A DNA stretch of 24,334 nucleotides from Akkermansiaceae bacterium UBA4589 (GTDB lineage Bacteria; Verrucomicrobiota; Verrucomicrobiia; Verrucomicrobiales; Akkermansiaceae): assembly GCA_002387565.1 (NCBI GenBank), contig DGJT01000062.1:1-24334 (forward strand), written 5' to 3'. The translations under genes and the position numbers were made by a program. Each line of letters opens with the position of its first letter. Within the stretch, counting starts at the first letter, position 1. Below, one piece after another: positions 7,079 through 13,447 of the stretch. The notes under the pieces are model-generated. The model was given only the letters and a program-made list of their open reading frames with translations. It was not told where the DNA came from and did no database searches.

Positions 7079-8473
7079 ATGAACGATTTATTTTTACAAG
7101 TTTTAGCTGCAAGCGAGATTCCCACAGAGGGCCCAGCGATAAAGACAATTATATGGTACACACTAGGTATTGTATTGTTTTTGTATTTTAATGCTATGTT
7201 TGTAGCATCAGAATTTTCTTTGGTACAAGTAAGAGATAGCCAGCTAAAAGAAGCTAGTGATTCTCAAAGAAAGCTAGCAATCAAGGCCTTATCTTTTAAA
7301 AGAGAATTAGATGGTTATCTGTCTGCCACACAATTAGGTATTACGATTTCTTCCATTGTTTTAGGTATGTTGGGTGAGCCATTAGTTTTTAAATTAGTGG
7401 CTCCTCCATTAAGCCAGCTTGGACTACCAGACAAAGTAGTCCATGTTACTTCATTTACCTTGGCCATGTTTATATTTACCATGTTGCATGTTGTGTTAGG
7501 TGAATTAGTACCTAAATCATTGGCAATTCGTAAACCAGTAAAGACCATCCTAGGTTGCACTCAATTTTTGTATGTTTTTTATAAATGCAATTATGCTTTT
7601 TTAAACGTATTAAATAAAATTACAGATTGGATTCTCCTCGTATTCTTTAATGTACCAAATATAGGTCATGAAAGAGCGCATAGCTCACGTGAGTTAGCTC
7701 ACTTAGTAGCTGAAAGCCAACAACAAGAAGAGCTCACAGAGATGGAAAGTAGGATTTTGCACAAGACTTTAAAGCTCAATGATCGTACAGTTAGAGACAT
7801 CATGGTGCCTAAAAGTGAAGTCATGACTATTAATGTTGAAGCACCCTTAGAGCATAGTATTCAGTTGGTGACTAAACAAGAGCATACTCGTTTCCCATTA
7901 GTAAGAGGGCATTTAGAGAACAGTCTTGGTTTTGTGCATGTCAAAGACTTGTTACGTTTAGCAAATGAGAAAAAAGAAATTAATTTTCAAAAGATTGCCC
8001 ATCAGCTACGTGTGGTATCTGAGATGATGCCATTGGACTCACTATTAAATTTTATGTTAAAACATAAGACACAACTAGCCTTGGCTGTCGATGAGTTTGG
8101 TAACACGACGGGATTGGTCTTTTTGACCAATGTGATGGAAGAACTAGTTGGGGACGATATCCAAGATGAATTTGATAATAACGAAGAAGAAATTACAAAA
8201 CTAAAAAATGGAGAGTACCTCATTGCGGGTTCAGCTTCGCTTGATGAAGTAGAAGAAGCCTTAGGTGATATTATTTTAGATAGTTCCGACGTGAGCACAA
8301 TAGGAGGTTACATCACCCAAACTTTAGAAAAATTACCTGACATTGGTGACCAAGTTGAGATTCAAAATTACGCAGTTATCGTAAATGGTACTGATGGTAA
8401 AAAAGTCACCCAACTACAGTTCTCCCCAATCCCTCTACCCGAAGCCGAAATCGAATTAGCCAAAAAAAATTAG
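7079..8473 (+). CDS. CNNM/HlyC-CorC family membrane protein with CBS pair
   Basis: 464 residues with the standard order of the hemolysin C/CorC (CNNM) family. The N-terminal DUF21/CNNM transmembrane domain (about residues 20-195) has membrane helices including TIIWYTLGIVLFLYFNAMFV, LSATQLGITISSIVLGMLG and FTLAMFIFTMLHVVLGELVP. A CBS pair follows (about 235-360; VRDIMVPKSEV, then LALAVDEFGNTTGLVF), and then a C-terminal CorC_HlyC FAD-like domain (ending near VTQLQFSP). The family is linked to magnesium, sodium or cobalt efflux or to membrane regulation; the name hemolysin is historical. Its TAG (8471-8473) overlaps by one base the GTG start of the KamA-type gene, so the two are probably translationally coupled. 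No Shine-Dalgarno precedes the ATG. Confidence 0.9.
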   Translation: MNDLFLQVLAASEIPTEGPAIKTIIWYTLGIVLFLYFNAMFVASEFSLVQVRDSQLKEASDSQRKLAIKALSFKRELDGYLSATQLGITISSIVLGMLGEPLVFKLVAPPLSQLGLPDKVVHVTSFTLAMFIFTMLHVVLGELVPKSLAIRKPVKTILGCTQFLYVFYKCNYAFLNVLNKITDWILLVFFNVPNIGHERAHSSRELAHLVAESQQQEELTEMESRILHKTLKLNDRTVRDIMVPKSEVMTINVEAPLEHSIQLVTKQEHTRFPLVRGHLENSLGFVHVKDLLRLANEKKEINFQKIAHQLRVVSEMMPLDSLLNFMLKHKTQLALAVDEFGNTTGLVFLTNVMEELVGDDIQDEFDNNEEEITKLKNGEYLIAGSASLDEVEEALGDIILDSSDVSTIGGYITQTLEKLPDIGDQVEIQNYAVIVNGTDGKKVTQLQFSPIPLPEAEIELAKKN

Positions 8474-9594
8474 TGAGCACACAAATTTCTATAGTTCCAA
8501 CCGAAAATCCTTGGGCACATGTTGAGCAGCAGGATTGGAATAGTCATGTGTGGCAACTTAAAAATAGCATTAAGGACTATCGTTCGTTAGCCGCTCTCAT
8601 GGAGTTGACTGAGGATGAAAAACAAGGTGTATTAGAGACGGGTGGGAAGCTAGCTATGGCGATTACACCGTACTTTTTTAATCTCATAGATAGGCAAGAC
8701 CCAGAATGCCCGATTCGCAAGCAGGTGATTCCTCGAATCCAAGAAACTCAATATTCAGCAGAAGAACTTAGTGACCCTTGTGGCGAGGATAGCGATATGC
8801 CAGTTCCTGGTTTAGTGCATCGTTATCCAGATAGAGTTTTGTTCTTGGTGACGGATAGGTGTGCTAGTTACTGTCGTTACTGTACCCGTAGTCGTGTGGT
8901 TTCAGGAGTAGGCGAGCAGAAACTAGAGCTCCAATGGGAGCAAGCTTTTAAATATTTAGAGGAGCACACAGAAATTAGAGATGTATTACTCTCAGGTGGT
9001 GATCCGCTCTTACTTTCAGACGCCAAATTGCTTAAAATTTTGCACCGCTTACAAGCTATTGAGCATATCGAGTTTATTCGTATCGGTAGCCGAATTCCTA
9101 TTTTCTTGCCACAGCGTATTACTTTAGAGTTTGCCCAAGAGCTTAAGAAAATCCAACCGCTGTTTATCTCTATTCACACGAACCATCCCAAAGAACTCAC
9201 ATCAGAGGTCAAGCAGGGTCTAGATCGTTTAGTGGAGGCAGGTGTGGTGCTAGGCAATCAGAGTGTGTTGCTAAAAGGTATTAATGATGATGCCAACATA
9301 CAAAAAGAGCTCATCCATCAGTTGCTAAAATTTAGAGTGCGACCTTATTACCTCTATCAGTGTGACCTTATAGAAGGCTCAAAGCATTTTAGAGTCGATA
9401 TGCGCAAAGGTATGAATATCATGCAAGAGTTGCGCGGTCACACTACAGGTTACGCTGTGCCTAACTATGTCGTTGATGGTCCTGGAGGAGGAGGCAAAAT
9501 TCTTATTAACCCTTCTTATTTTTTAGGTGAAACCGACACCCATTATCAGCTCAAAAACTATGAAAATGAGCTGTATGAATACCCAAAAATTTAA
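8473..9594 (+). CDS. KamA-type radical SAM lysine 2,3-aminomutase family protein
   Basis: 373 residues starting at GTG, in a TAGTG overlap with the CBS gene. The radical SAM cluster motif CxxxCxxC is Cys130, Cys134 and Cys137 (CASYCRYCTRSR). SGGDPLL (174-180) is the SAM-binding glycine segment and GPGGGGK with Lys342 matches the PLP-binding lysine of lysine 2,3-aminomutases. The family converts L-lysine to beta-lysine using a 5'-deoxyadenosyl radical and PLP. Length is between EpmB (about 340) and clostridial KamA (about 415). Whether the product acts in lysine catabolism, N-acetyl-beta-lysine osmolyte synthesis or EF-P modification cannot be decided: no EpmA, EF-P or acetyltransferase gene is in the window. 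The family call is firm, the substrate inferred. Confidence 0.88.
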   Translation: MSTQISIVPTENPWAHVEQQDWNSHVWQLKNSIKDYRSLAALMELTEDEKQGVLETGGKLAMAITPYFFNLIDRQDPECPIRKQVIPRIQETQYSAEELSDPCGEDSDMPVPGLVHRYPDRVLFLVTDRCASYCRYCTRSRVVSGVGEQKLELQWEQAFKYLEEHTEIRDVLLSGGDPLLLSDAKLLKILHRLQAIEHIEFIRIGSRIPIFLPQRITLEFAQELKKIQPLFISIHTNHPKELTSEVKQGLDRLVEAGVVLGNQSVLLKGINDDANIQKELIHQLLKFRVRPYYLYQCDLIEGSKHFRVDMRKGMNIMQELRGHTTGYAVPNYVVDGPGGGGKILINPSYFLGETDTHYQLKNYENELYEYPKI

Positions 9595-9687
9595 GATGAT
9601 TTAGAAAAGTTAGATTTTAGTGCTTTTTGAATACACAGTGTTATTATCAAGTTTGAGATAGAAAATGATTGAGTTTTAAATCATCTT
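9593..9687. repeat. 11-base perfect inverted repeat flanking the kamA-marR spacer
   Basis: AAGATGATTTA at 9593-9603 is the exact reverse complement of TAAATCATCTT at 9677-9687. The left arm includes the last two bases of the KamA-type stop codon, and the right arm lies 17 bases before the likely MarR start at 9705. The 73 bases between hold no gene. It could fold as the end of the upstream mRNA, be a paired operator for the MarR regulator, or be the ends of a very short MITE-like insertion. No target-site duplication was recognised. Confidence 0.5.
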
Positions 9688-9704
9688 GCCCTATTTTTTT
9701 TCTG

Positions 9705-10097
9705 ATGCCGTCCTCAAACACTAGCAAACCAAAAACAGCAATACGCAAAGCGGAAAAGCTTGTGGATAGTATGTTGTTTGCTGAGCGTTCATGTATGTTA
9801 GATTTGAGTAAGTCATTACATGAAAAAAGCTTGTCATACCCACAGTTTTTTCTTCTCACTTATTTAGCTAATGAAGATTACCTTACCATGAGTAAGATAG
9901 CTAAAAAAATGAACCATACAACAGCGGCAACAACAGGTCTTATTGATCGATTAGAAAAATTTGCTTATGTGAAACGCTTCAACGCCATAGAAGACAGAAG
10001 AAAAATCTGTGTTCACATCACTAACAAAGGCAAAAGAGCTATCAATGAACTCAAAAAAGAGGTCATTGATAATCTTGCTAACTTGTTGAGTGACTAA
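9705..10097 (+). CDS. MarR-family transcriptional regulator
   Basis: 130 residues from ATG 9705 (start MPSSNTSKPKT); the frame extends 12 codons upstream to a TTG at 9669, but that stretch overlaps the inverted repeat and is hydrophobic, so ATG is preferred. The winged-helix region runs from about SLSYPQFFLLTYLANEDY through MSKIAKKMNHTTAATTG and LIDRLEKFAYVKR to the wing with EDRRKICVHITNKGKR, the D-R-R pattern typical of MarR proteins. Such dimeric regulators usually repress themselves and a neighbour in response to a small ligand. Candidate targets are its own gene or the YlbF gene 26 bases downstream. The upstream spacer carries an 11-base inverted repeat that could be an operator. Confidence 0.88.
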   Translation: MPSSNTSKPKTAIRKAEKLVDSMLFAERSCMLDLSKSLHEKSLSYPQFFLLTYLANEDYLTMSKIAKKMNHTTAATTGLIDRLEKFAYVKRFNAIEDRRKICVHITNKGKRAINELKKEVIDNLANLLSD

Positions 10098-10123
10098 CCA
10101 TAAAACTTTACCAACTCCCTACC

Positions 10124-10546
10124 ATGAATACCTTAATTGATAAAAACGACCCTGAAATTGTAGATAAAGTAACCCAACTTTGCTCCGCTATCCTCGAAAA
10201 TGACGGCTACAAAGCTTGCTCATCAAAAATTGATGCTTTTCTCAATGACGATGCTGCTCGCGCTCAATTTGAAGAAGTCCAAAAAAAGGGTTCAGAGCTT
10301 GAGCAACAACAACAAGCAGGTATGCAGCTTGATCCAGAAGCTATCCAAGAGTTTGAAATATTACGTGATAAGTTAGAAGACACACCAGCTATCACAGAAT
10401 TCTTTGAAGCCCAAAGCAGCCTAAAAACTTTCCATCAAAATGTAGCTCAACACGTCGAGCTAACTCTTCAACTTGGCAAGCTTCCAACTAAGGAAGACTT
10501 CGTCGAGCAAACAGGGTGTTGTGGAGGCGGTTGTGGATGCGACTAA
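10124..10546 (+). CDS. YlbF-family protein with Cys-rich C-terminal tail
   Basis: 140 residues, predicted largely helical and acidic, beginning MNTLIDKNDPEIVDKV. It resembles the YlbF/YmcA (Com_YlbF) family: helices with LCSAILEN, a central coiled-coil-like stretch QKKGSELEQQQQAGM, and ITEFFEAQSSL. In Bacillus the family forms a complex acting on RNase Y and competence or sporulation regulators; the role outside Firmicutes is unknown to me. The end EQTGCCGGGCGCD carries four cysteines in eight residues, which may bind metal or an Fe-S cluster. It follows marR by 26 bases, probably in one operon. No Shine-Dalgarno before the ATG. Confidence 0.72.
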   Translation: MNTLIDKNDPEIVDKVTQLCSAILENDGYKACSSKIDAFLNDDAARAQFEEVQKKGSELEQQQQAGMQLDPEAIQEFEILRDKLEDTPAITEFFEAQSSLKTFHQNVAQHVELTLQLGKLPTKEDFVEQTGCCGGGCGCD

Positions 10547-10580
10547 TAATTGGCTATTTGCTGTCAATTTTTAGCAGACA

Positions 10581-10651
10581 TGGCTCAATCAAAGCTGTCG
10601 TAGTGCTCGAGATTCTTTAATCACTGCGCTCTACGTTCTTTTCATGAGCCA
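10581..10651 (+). other. Nested inverted repeat, possible structured RNA
   Basis: TGGCTCA (10581-10587) pairs perfectly with TGAGCCA (10645-10651), and inside it CGTAG (10599-10603) pairs with CTACG (10631-10635). Between them TGCTCGAG and CACTGCGCT could pair partly. This could be the 3' end structure of the ylbF mRNA or a small RNA. No T run follows, so a plain terminator is less likely. Confidence 0.35.
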
Positions 10652-10676
10652 CATCTATCTAAAAAGCATATGCATT

Positions 10677-10820
10677 TTGACGAGCAACTAACTCAATTAT
10701 CATTAGTTAATTTTTCTTCTAAAATCACTTACTTTCTCAACGTTTTATCGGTTTAGTTAACTCATATTAAAGTTAATTTTTTATATTGACGAGCAACCCA
10801 TCCAATTATAGTTAGCTAAT
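10677..10820 (+). promoter_or_regulatory. Duplicated TTGACG element, candidate tandem promoters or operators for bcp
   Basis: TTGACGAGCAAC occurs at 10677-10688 and again at 10786-10797, each followed six bases later by CAATTAT and then by an AGTTAAT or AGTTAGCTAAT stretch. TTGACG matches a -35 box in five of six bases; TATCAT (copy 1) and TATAGT (copy 2) lie 15 bases downstream, and alternative hexamers lie at 17. The second copy would start transcription about 35 bases before the bcp ATG. The duplication, 109 bases apart, may mark two promoters or two binding sites. Confidence 0.4.
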
Positions 10821-10851
10821 CCAGCTGAATAATTCTTAACTAAAATTTACT

Positions 10852-11343
10852 ATGAGCAAAAAAGCAGTAAAACCAGCTATTGGCGAGCCAGCCCCTGAAT
10901 TCACCCTAAGTGTTATTGGAGGTGAATACACAGAAGAAACTCAAATCAGTCTCAAGGATTTTAGAGGTTCAAAAGTATTGCTCTATTTTTATCCTAAGGA
11001 CAACACGCCTGGCTGCACCACGCAGGCTTGCGCTTTGCGTGATGATTGGACTGAGGTTGAAGCAACAGGTCTAAAAGTATTTGGGGTAAGCCCAGATAAG
11101 ATTACGAGTCATGAAAAATTCATTGCCAAGCAATCTTTGCCATTTCCTTTGATTAGCGACCCAGAAAAATCTTTAGCTGCTGATTACGGTGTATGGGTGG
11201 AGAAATCCATGTATGGTAAATTTTATTTTGGTGTAGAGCGTAGTTCATTTCTTATAGACGAAGAAGGTAAGCTCGAAGCTATCCTTGAAAAAGTAAAACC
11301 TAAAGAGCATTTAAGCCAAGTCTTAGCCCTTTTAGATAAGTAA
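10852..11343 (+). CDS. bcp: Thioredoxin-dependent peroxiredoxin, Bcp/PrxQ type
   Basis: 163 residues of the AhpC/TSA thioredoxin fold. It reduces hydrogen peroxide and organic hydroperoxides in the cytoplasm using thioredoxin. The active site YPKDNTPGCTTQAC contains the peroxidatic Cys55 and, five residues later, the resolving Cys60, the atypical 2-Cys arrangement of Bcp. FLIDEEGKL near residue 137 and RSSF are further family features. No signal peptide. It is preceded by the structured 305-base region with duplicated promoter-like elements and followed four bases later by the rsmA-NUDIX gene, so the two are probably cotranscribed. No Shine-Dalgarno before ATG. Confidence 0.95.
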   Translation: MSKKAVKPAIGEPAPEFTLSVIGGEYTEETQISLKDFRGSKVLLYFYPKDNTPGCTTQACALRDDWTEVEATGLKVFGVSPDKITSHEKFIAKQSLPFPLISDPEKSLAADYGVWVEKSMYGKFYFGVERSSFLIDEEGKLEAILEKVKPKEHLSQVLALLDK

Positions 11344-11347
11344 GGCT

Positions 11348-12730
11348 ATGCCTGAAATGACTCCATCTAAAATTCAGTCTATTTTAGACGAGAAAGGGGT
11401 CATCCCTAGTCGTAAACTAGGTCAAAATTTCCTTGCAGACAAGCAAGCTGCCTCTTGGATAGTTGATCAACTTGATTTGACGCTTGAGGATACGGTAGTA
11501 GAAGTAGGGCCAGGAACAGGTGCTCTCACAGAACATATTGTAGACAAAGTAGGCCGACTGATACTCATTGAATATGACGCACGTTTAGCTGAATACCTTA
11601 CGGCACGTTTTGCAGACGATGCGCATGTAAATGTGATTCATATAGATGCCGCTCGTTTTGATATAGGTAAGCTCTATGCCTATCCTAACCTTAAATTTAT
11701 TGGGAACTTGCCCTACAGTGCAGGTGGAGCGATTGTTAAGAGATTTTTAAGCCACCCTACACCTATCAATGTGGCTGTTTTAATGTTTCAAAAAGAATTT
11801 GTGGATAGGATGAAAGCGACTGCGGACATGGGTACTAAAGCTTATGGCGTCTTAAGTTTGCGTATGCAACTAGACTGGGACATAGAAGAGCTCAAAGTCT
11901 TGCCTCCTGAATGCTTTTTACCTGAACCTGTGATTGATTCAACGGTGGTAAGATTCACGCCAAGAAAAGACAAAGGAGAGCTCTACGAGGGACTCAATCG
12001 TTTTGATTTTGATAGGCTCATTCGTGTTGGTTTTGCCCAGCGTCGCAAACAACTGAAAAAACAGCTCAAAAATGAGGAGATACCAAACTGGTCTGAACTC
12101 ATGGAGAGTTTAGGGCATGAGCTGACAGTAAGAGCAGAAGAACTAAGTTTAGAGCAATGGTTGAAGCTCACTCGTTATGTGAGTACAGCCCATTTATCAA
12201 TAGAGCCGCAAGCACAAAAATCTGATGAAGTTTTAGACGTTGTCAATGCTGAGGATGAGATTATAGGCACCGCCACAAGGGCTGAAATACATGAGAAAAA
12301 TTTAGCTCATCGTTCCGTGCATATCTTGGTTTTTGATAAGTATAAAAGGGTTTATTTACAGCAAAGATCAAAATTTAAAGACACACATCCACTAGCATGG
12401 ACATCTAGCGCTTCTGGGCATATTGATGCTGGTGAGAGCTATGAAAATGCAGCCATACGCGAGCTAGAAGAAGAGCTTTCATTAGAAGTTGAGTCAACTA
12501 GTTTAACTCAAATTGGTCATTTACCTGCGTCTGGCGCAACAGGTTCCGAAGAGCTTAGAATCTATGCTATTCAATATACAGGACAACCGGTCTGGAACTG
12601 TTATGAAATAGAAGCTGGACGTTGGTTTGATATTGAGACAGTCAACGCATGGTTGGACAGTGACCACGGCAAGGTAGATTTTGCAGGTGGTTTTGCGCAA
12701 GTATGGGCTGCTTTTATAGCAAAAATTTAG
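11348..12730 (+). CDS. rsmA: RsmA (KsgA) 16S rRNA dimethyladenosine transferase fused to a NUDIX hydrolase domain
   Basis: 460 residues, versus about 270 for ordinary RsmA. Residues 1-278 are a complete methyltransferase that would dimethylate A1518 and A1519 of 16S rRNA: GQNFLAD (25-31), SAM-binding VEVGPGTGALT (51-61), acidic IEYD (74-77), catalytic NLPY (120-123), and the C-terminal helical domain with FAQRRKQLKK (229-238). Residues about 290-460 form a NUDIX domain like the isopentenyl-diphosphate-isomerase/YfcD branch (LDVVNAEDEIIGTATRAEIH, HRSVHILVFD). The NUDIX box G357-x5-E363-x7-R371-E372-L-E-E375-E376-x-S-L has Ser378 where Gly is usual, but its metal-binding glutamates are intact. 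The frame is open across the junction with no internal stop. AAGG lies close to the ATG, one of few Shine-Dalgarno-like signals here. Confidence 0.92.
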   Translation: MPEMTPSKIQSILDEKGVIPSRKLGQNFLADKQAASWIVDQLDLTLEDTVVEVGPGTGALTEHIVDKVGRLILIEYDARLAEYLTARFADDAHVNVIHIDAARFDIGKLYAYPNLKFIGNLPYSAGGAIVKRFLSHPTPINVAVLMFQKEFVDRMKATADMGTKAYGVLSLRMQLDWDIEELKVLPPECFLPEPVIDSTVVRFTPRKDKGELYEGLNRFDFDRLIRVGFAQRRKQLKKQLKNEEIPNWSELMESLGHELTVRAEELSLEQWLKLTRYVSTAHLSIEPQAQKSDEVLDVVNAEDEIIGTATRAEIHEKNLAHRSVHILVFDKYKRVYLQQRSKFKDTHPLAWTSSASGHIDAGESYENAAIRELEEELSLEVESTSLTQIGHLPASGATGSEELRIYAIQYTGQPVWNCYEIEAGRWFDIETVNAWLDSDHGKVDFAGGFAQVWAAFIAKI

Positions 12731-12738
12731 CGAATGAC

Positions 12739-12769
12739 TTTTTATATTTATTACGTATAAATATAAAAA
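12739..12769. repeat. 13-base perfect AT-only inverted repeat between rsmA-NUDIX and pilin gene
   Basis: The left arm 12739-12751 (TTTTTATATTTAT) and right arm 12757-12769 are exact reverse complements around TACGT. With a T run on one side and an A run on the other, it could terminate transcription in either direction, though the stem has no G or C. It starts nine bases after the rsmA stop. Confidence 0.5.
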
Positions 12770-12809
12770 ACACTTGATAGTACTTGAGCTGAGGCATATT
12801 TTATTAATT

Positions 12810-13418
12810 ATGATGACTTACAAAAAACAGGCATTTAGCTTAATAGAGCTAATTGTTACAGTTGTCATTATAGGTGTTTTAACAGCACTTACTGTCCCTA
12901 GGATTCAACATATTCAAAGCAAGGCTGAATTCAATGTTATAAAGACAAATGGCAAGATTATGGGCAAAGCTCTAGCTCAATTAAAGGTTATAGGCGCTGA
13001 CCTTAATCAAGATAGAATTTTGGAGTCTGTTAAATTAGTAGATTTAACTCGTGTAAACGGAGTTTTTGTTCAGATACTTAATAATTACGCAGGGTTAAAA
13101 TCATAGCTATCAAGTATTAACCCTGATATTGAAATCTACCTAGAAAGTGACACAGATATACTTGATTTAGATTCAGATCAGTATTTTGCTATGACTAATG
13201 GAGTCGCTTATGATACAGAGAATAATGATGAATCACGCGAACCGGATATCTTTTATTTTAACCTGAGTGGCAGTTATATAGGTGATGCAGGTAATGCAGT
13301 TCAAGCAGTGGCTGCCATACCTGGAAATACAGCAACCTCGAATCTAAAGTCAGGTGAAATTAATGTGATTAACGATACAAAAGAAGAAGTATCAGGCCAC
13401 ACAGCAGCTAAACTTTAG
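12810..13418 (+). pseudogene. Type IV pilin/pseudopilin-like gene interrupted by one in-frame TAG
   Basis: From ATG 12810 the frame encodes a prepilin N-terminus: short basic leader MMTYKKQA, then FSLIELIVTVVIIGVL with Glu at mature position 5 and a long hydrophobic helix, as in type IV pilins and type II secretion pseudopilins. The residue before the cleavage site is Ala8, not the usual Gly. Translation stops at TAG 13104-13106 after 98 residues, but the same frame continues open for 103 more codons to TAG at 13416-13418. The continuation (LSSINPDIEIYLESDTD..., including FYFNLSGSYIGDAG) has normal composition and would supply the missing globular domain. A restart at ATG 13191 is possible but would give a protein with no export signal. 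The simplest reading is a recent nonsense mutation; a sequencing error is the alternative. The frame extends upstream to TTG 12774, which is unlikely as a start. Confidence 0.75.
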
Positions 13419-13430
13419 TCAATGATTTTA

Positions 13431-13447
13431 AGCCTTTGATTAAGGCT
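13431..13447. terminator. Small hairpin between the convergent pilin and ymdB genes
   Basis: AGCCTT (13431-13436) and AAGGCT (13442-13447) pair around TGATT. It overlaps the stop codon of the minus-strand phosphodiesterase gene and follows the pilin stop by 12 bases. With only six pairs and no T run, it is a weak terminator candidate for either strand. Confidence 0.25.

Larger units (their letters stand above)
10547..10851. other. Structured intergenic region upstream of bcp
   Basis: 305 bases with no credible gene on either strand. The first half holds a nested inverted repeat (10581-10651). The second half holds two copies of a TTGACGAGCAAC element and several AGTTAA motifs (near 10704, 10754 and 10770, with variants near 10811 and in reverse near 10835). 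The layout suggests a regulated promoter region for the peroxiredoxin gene. Confidence 0.5.

Noticed and set aside
7315..8298. Minus-strand frames 7315-7560 and 8002-8298 inside the CNNM/CBS gene
   Set aside because: Shadows of a clear family gene; Ser-rich composition of the second is typical of antisense translation.
9593..9687. Insertion sequence or complete mobile element
   Set aside because: No transposase and no target-site duplication recognised; kept only as an inverted repeat.
9647..9859. Minus-strand 70-codon frame over the marR start
   Set aside because: Overlaps the marR winged-helix N-terminus and shows no domain; probably a shadow.
13104..13106. TAG as a sense codon (pyrrolysine-type or recoded amber) in the pilin gene
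   Set aside because: TAG ends the GHL15-like, CNNM/CBS, rsmA-NUDIX and ffh genes, and no recoding machinery or special downstream structure is visible; a nonsense mutation is simpler.
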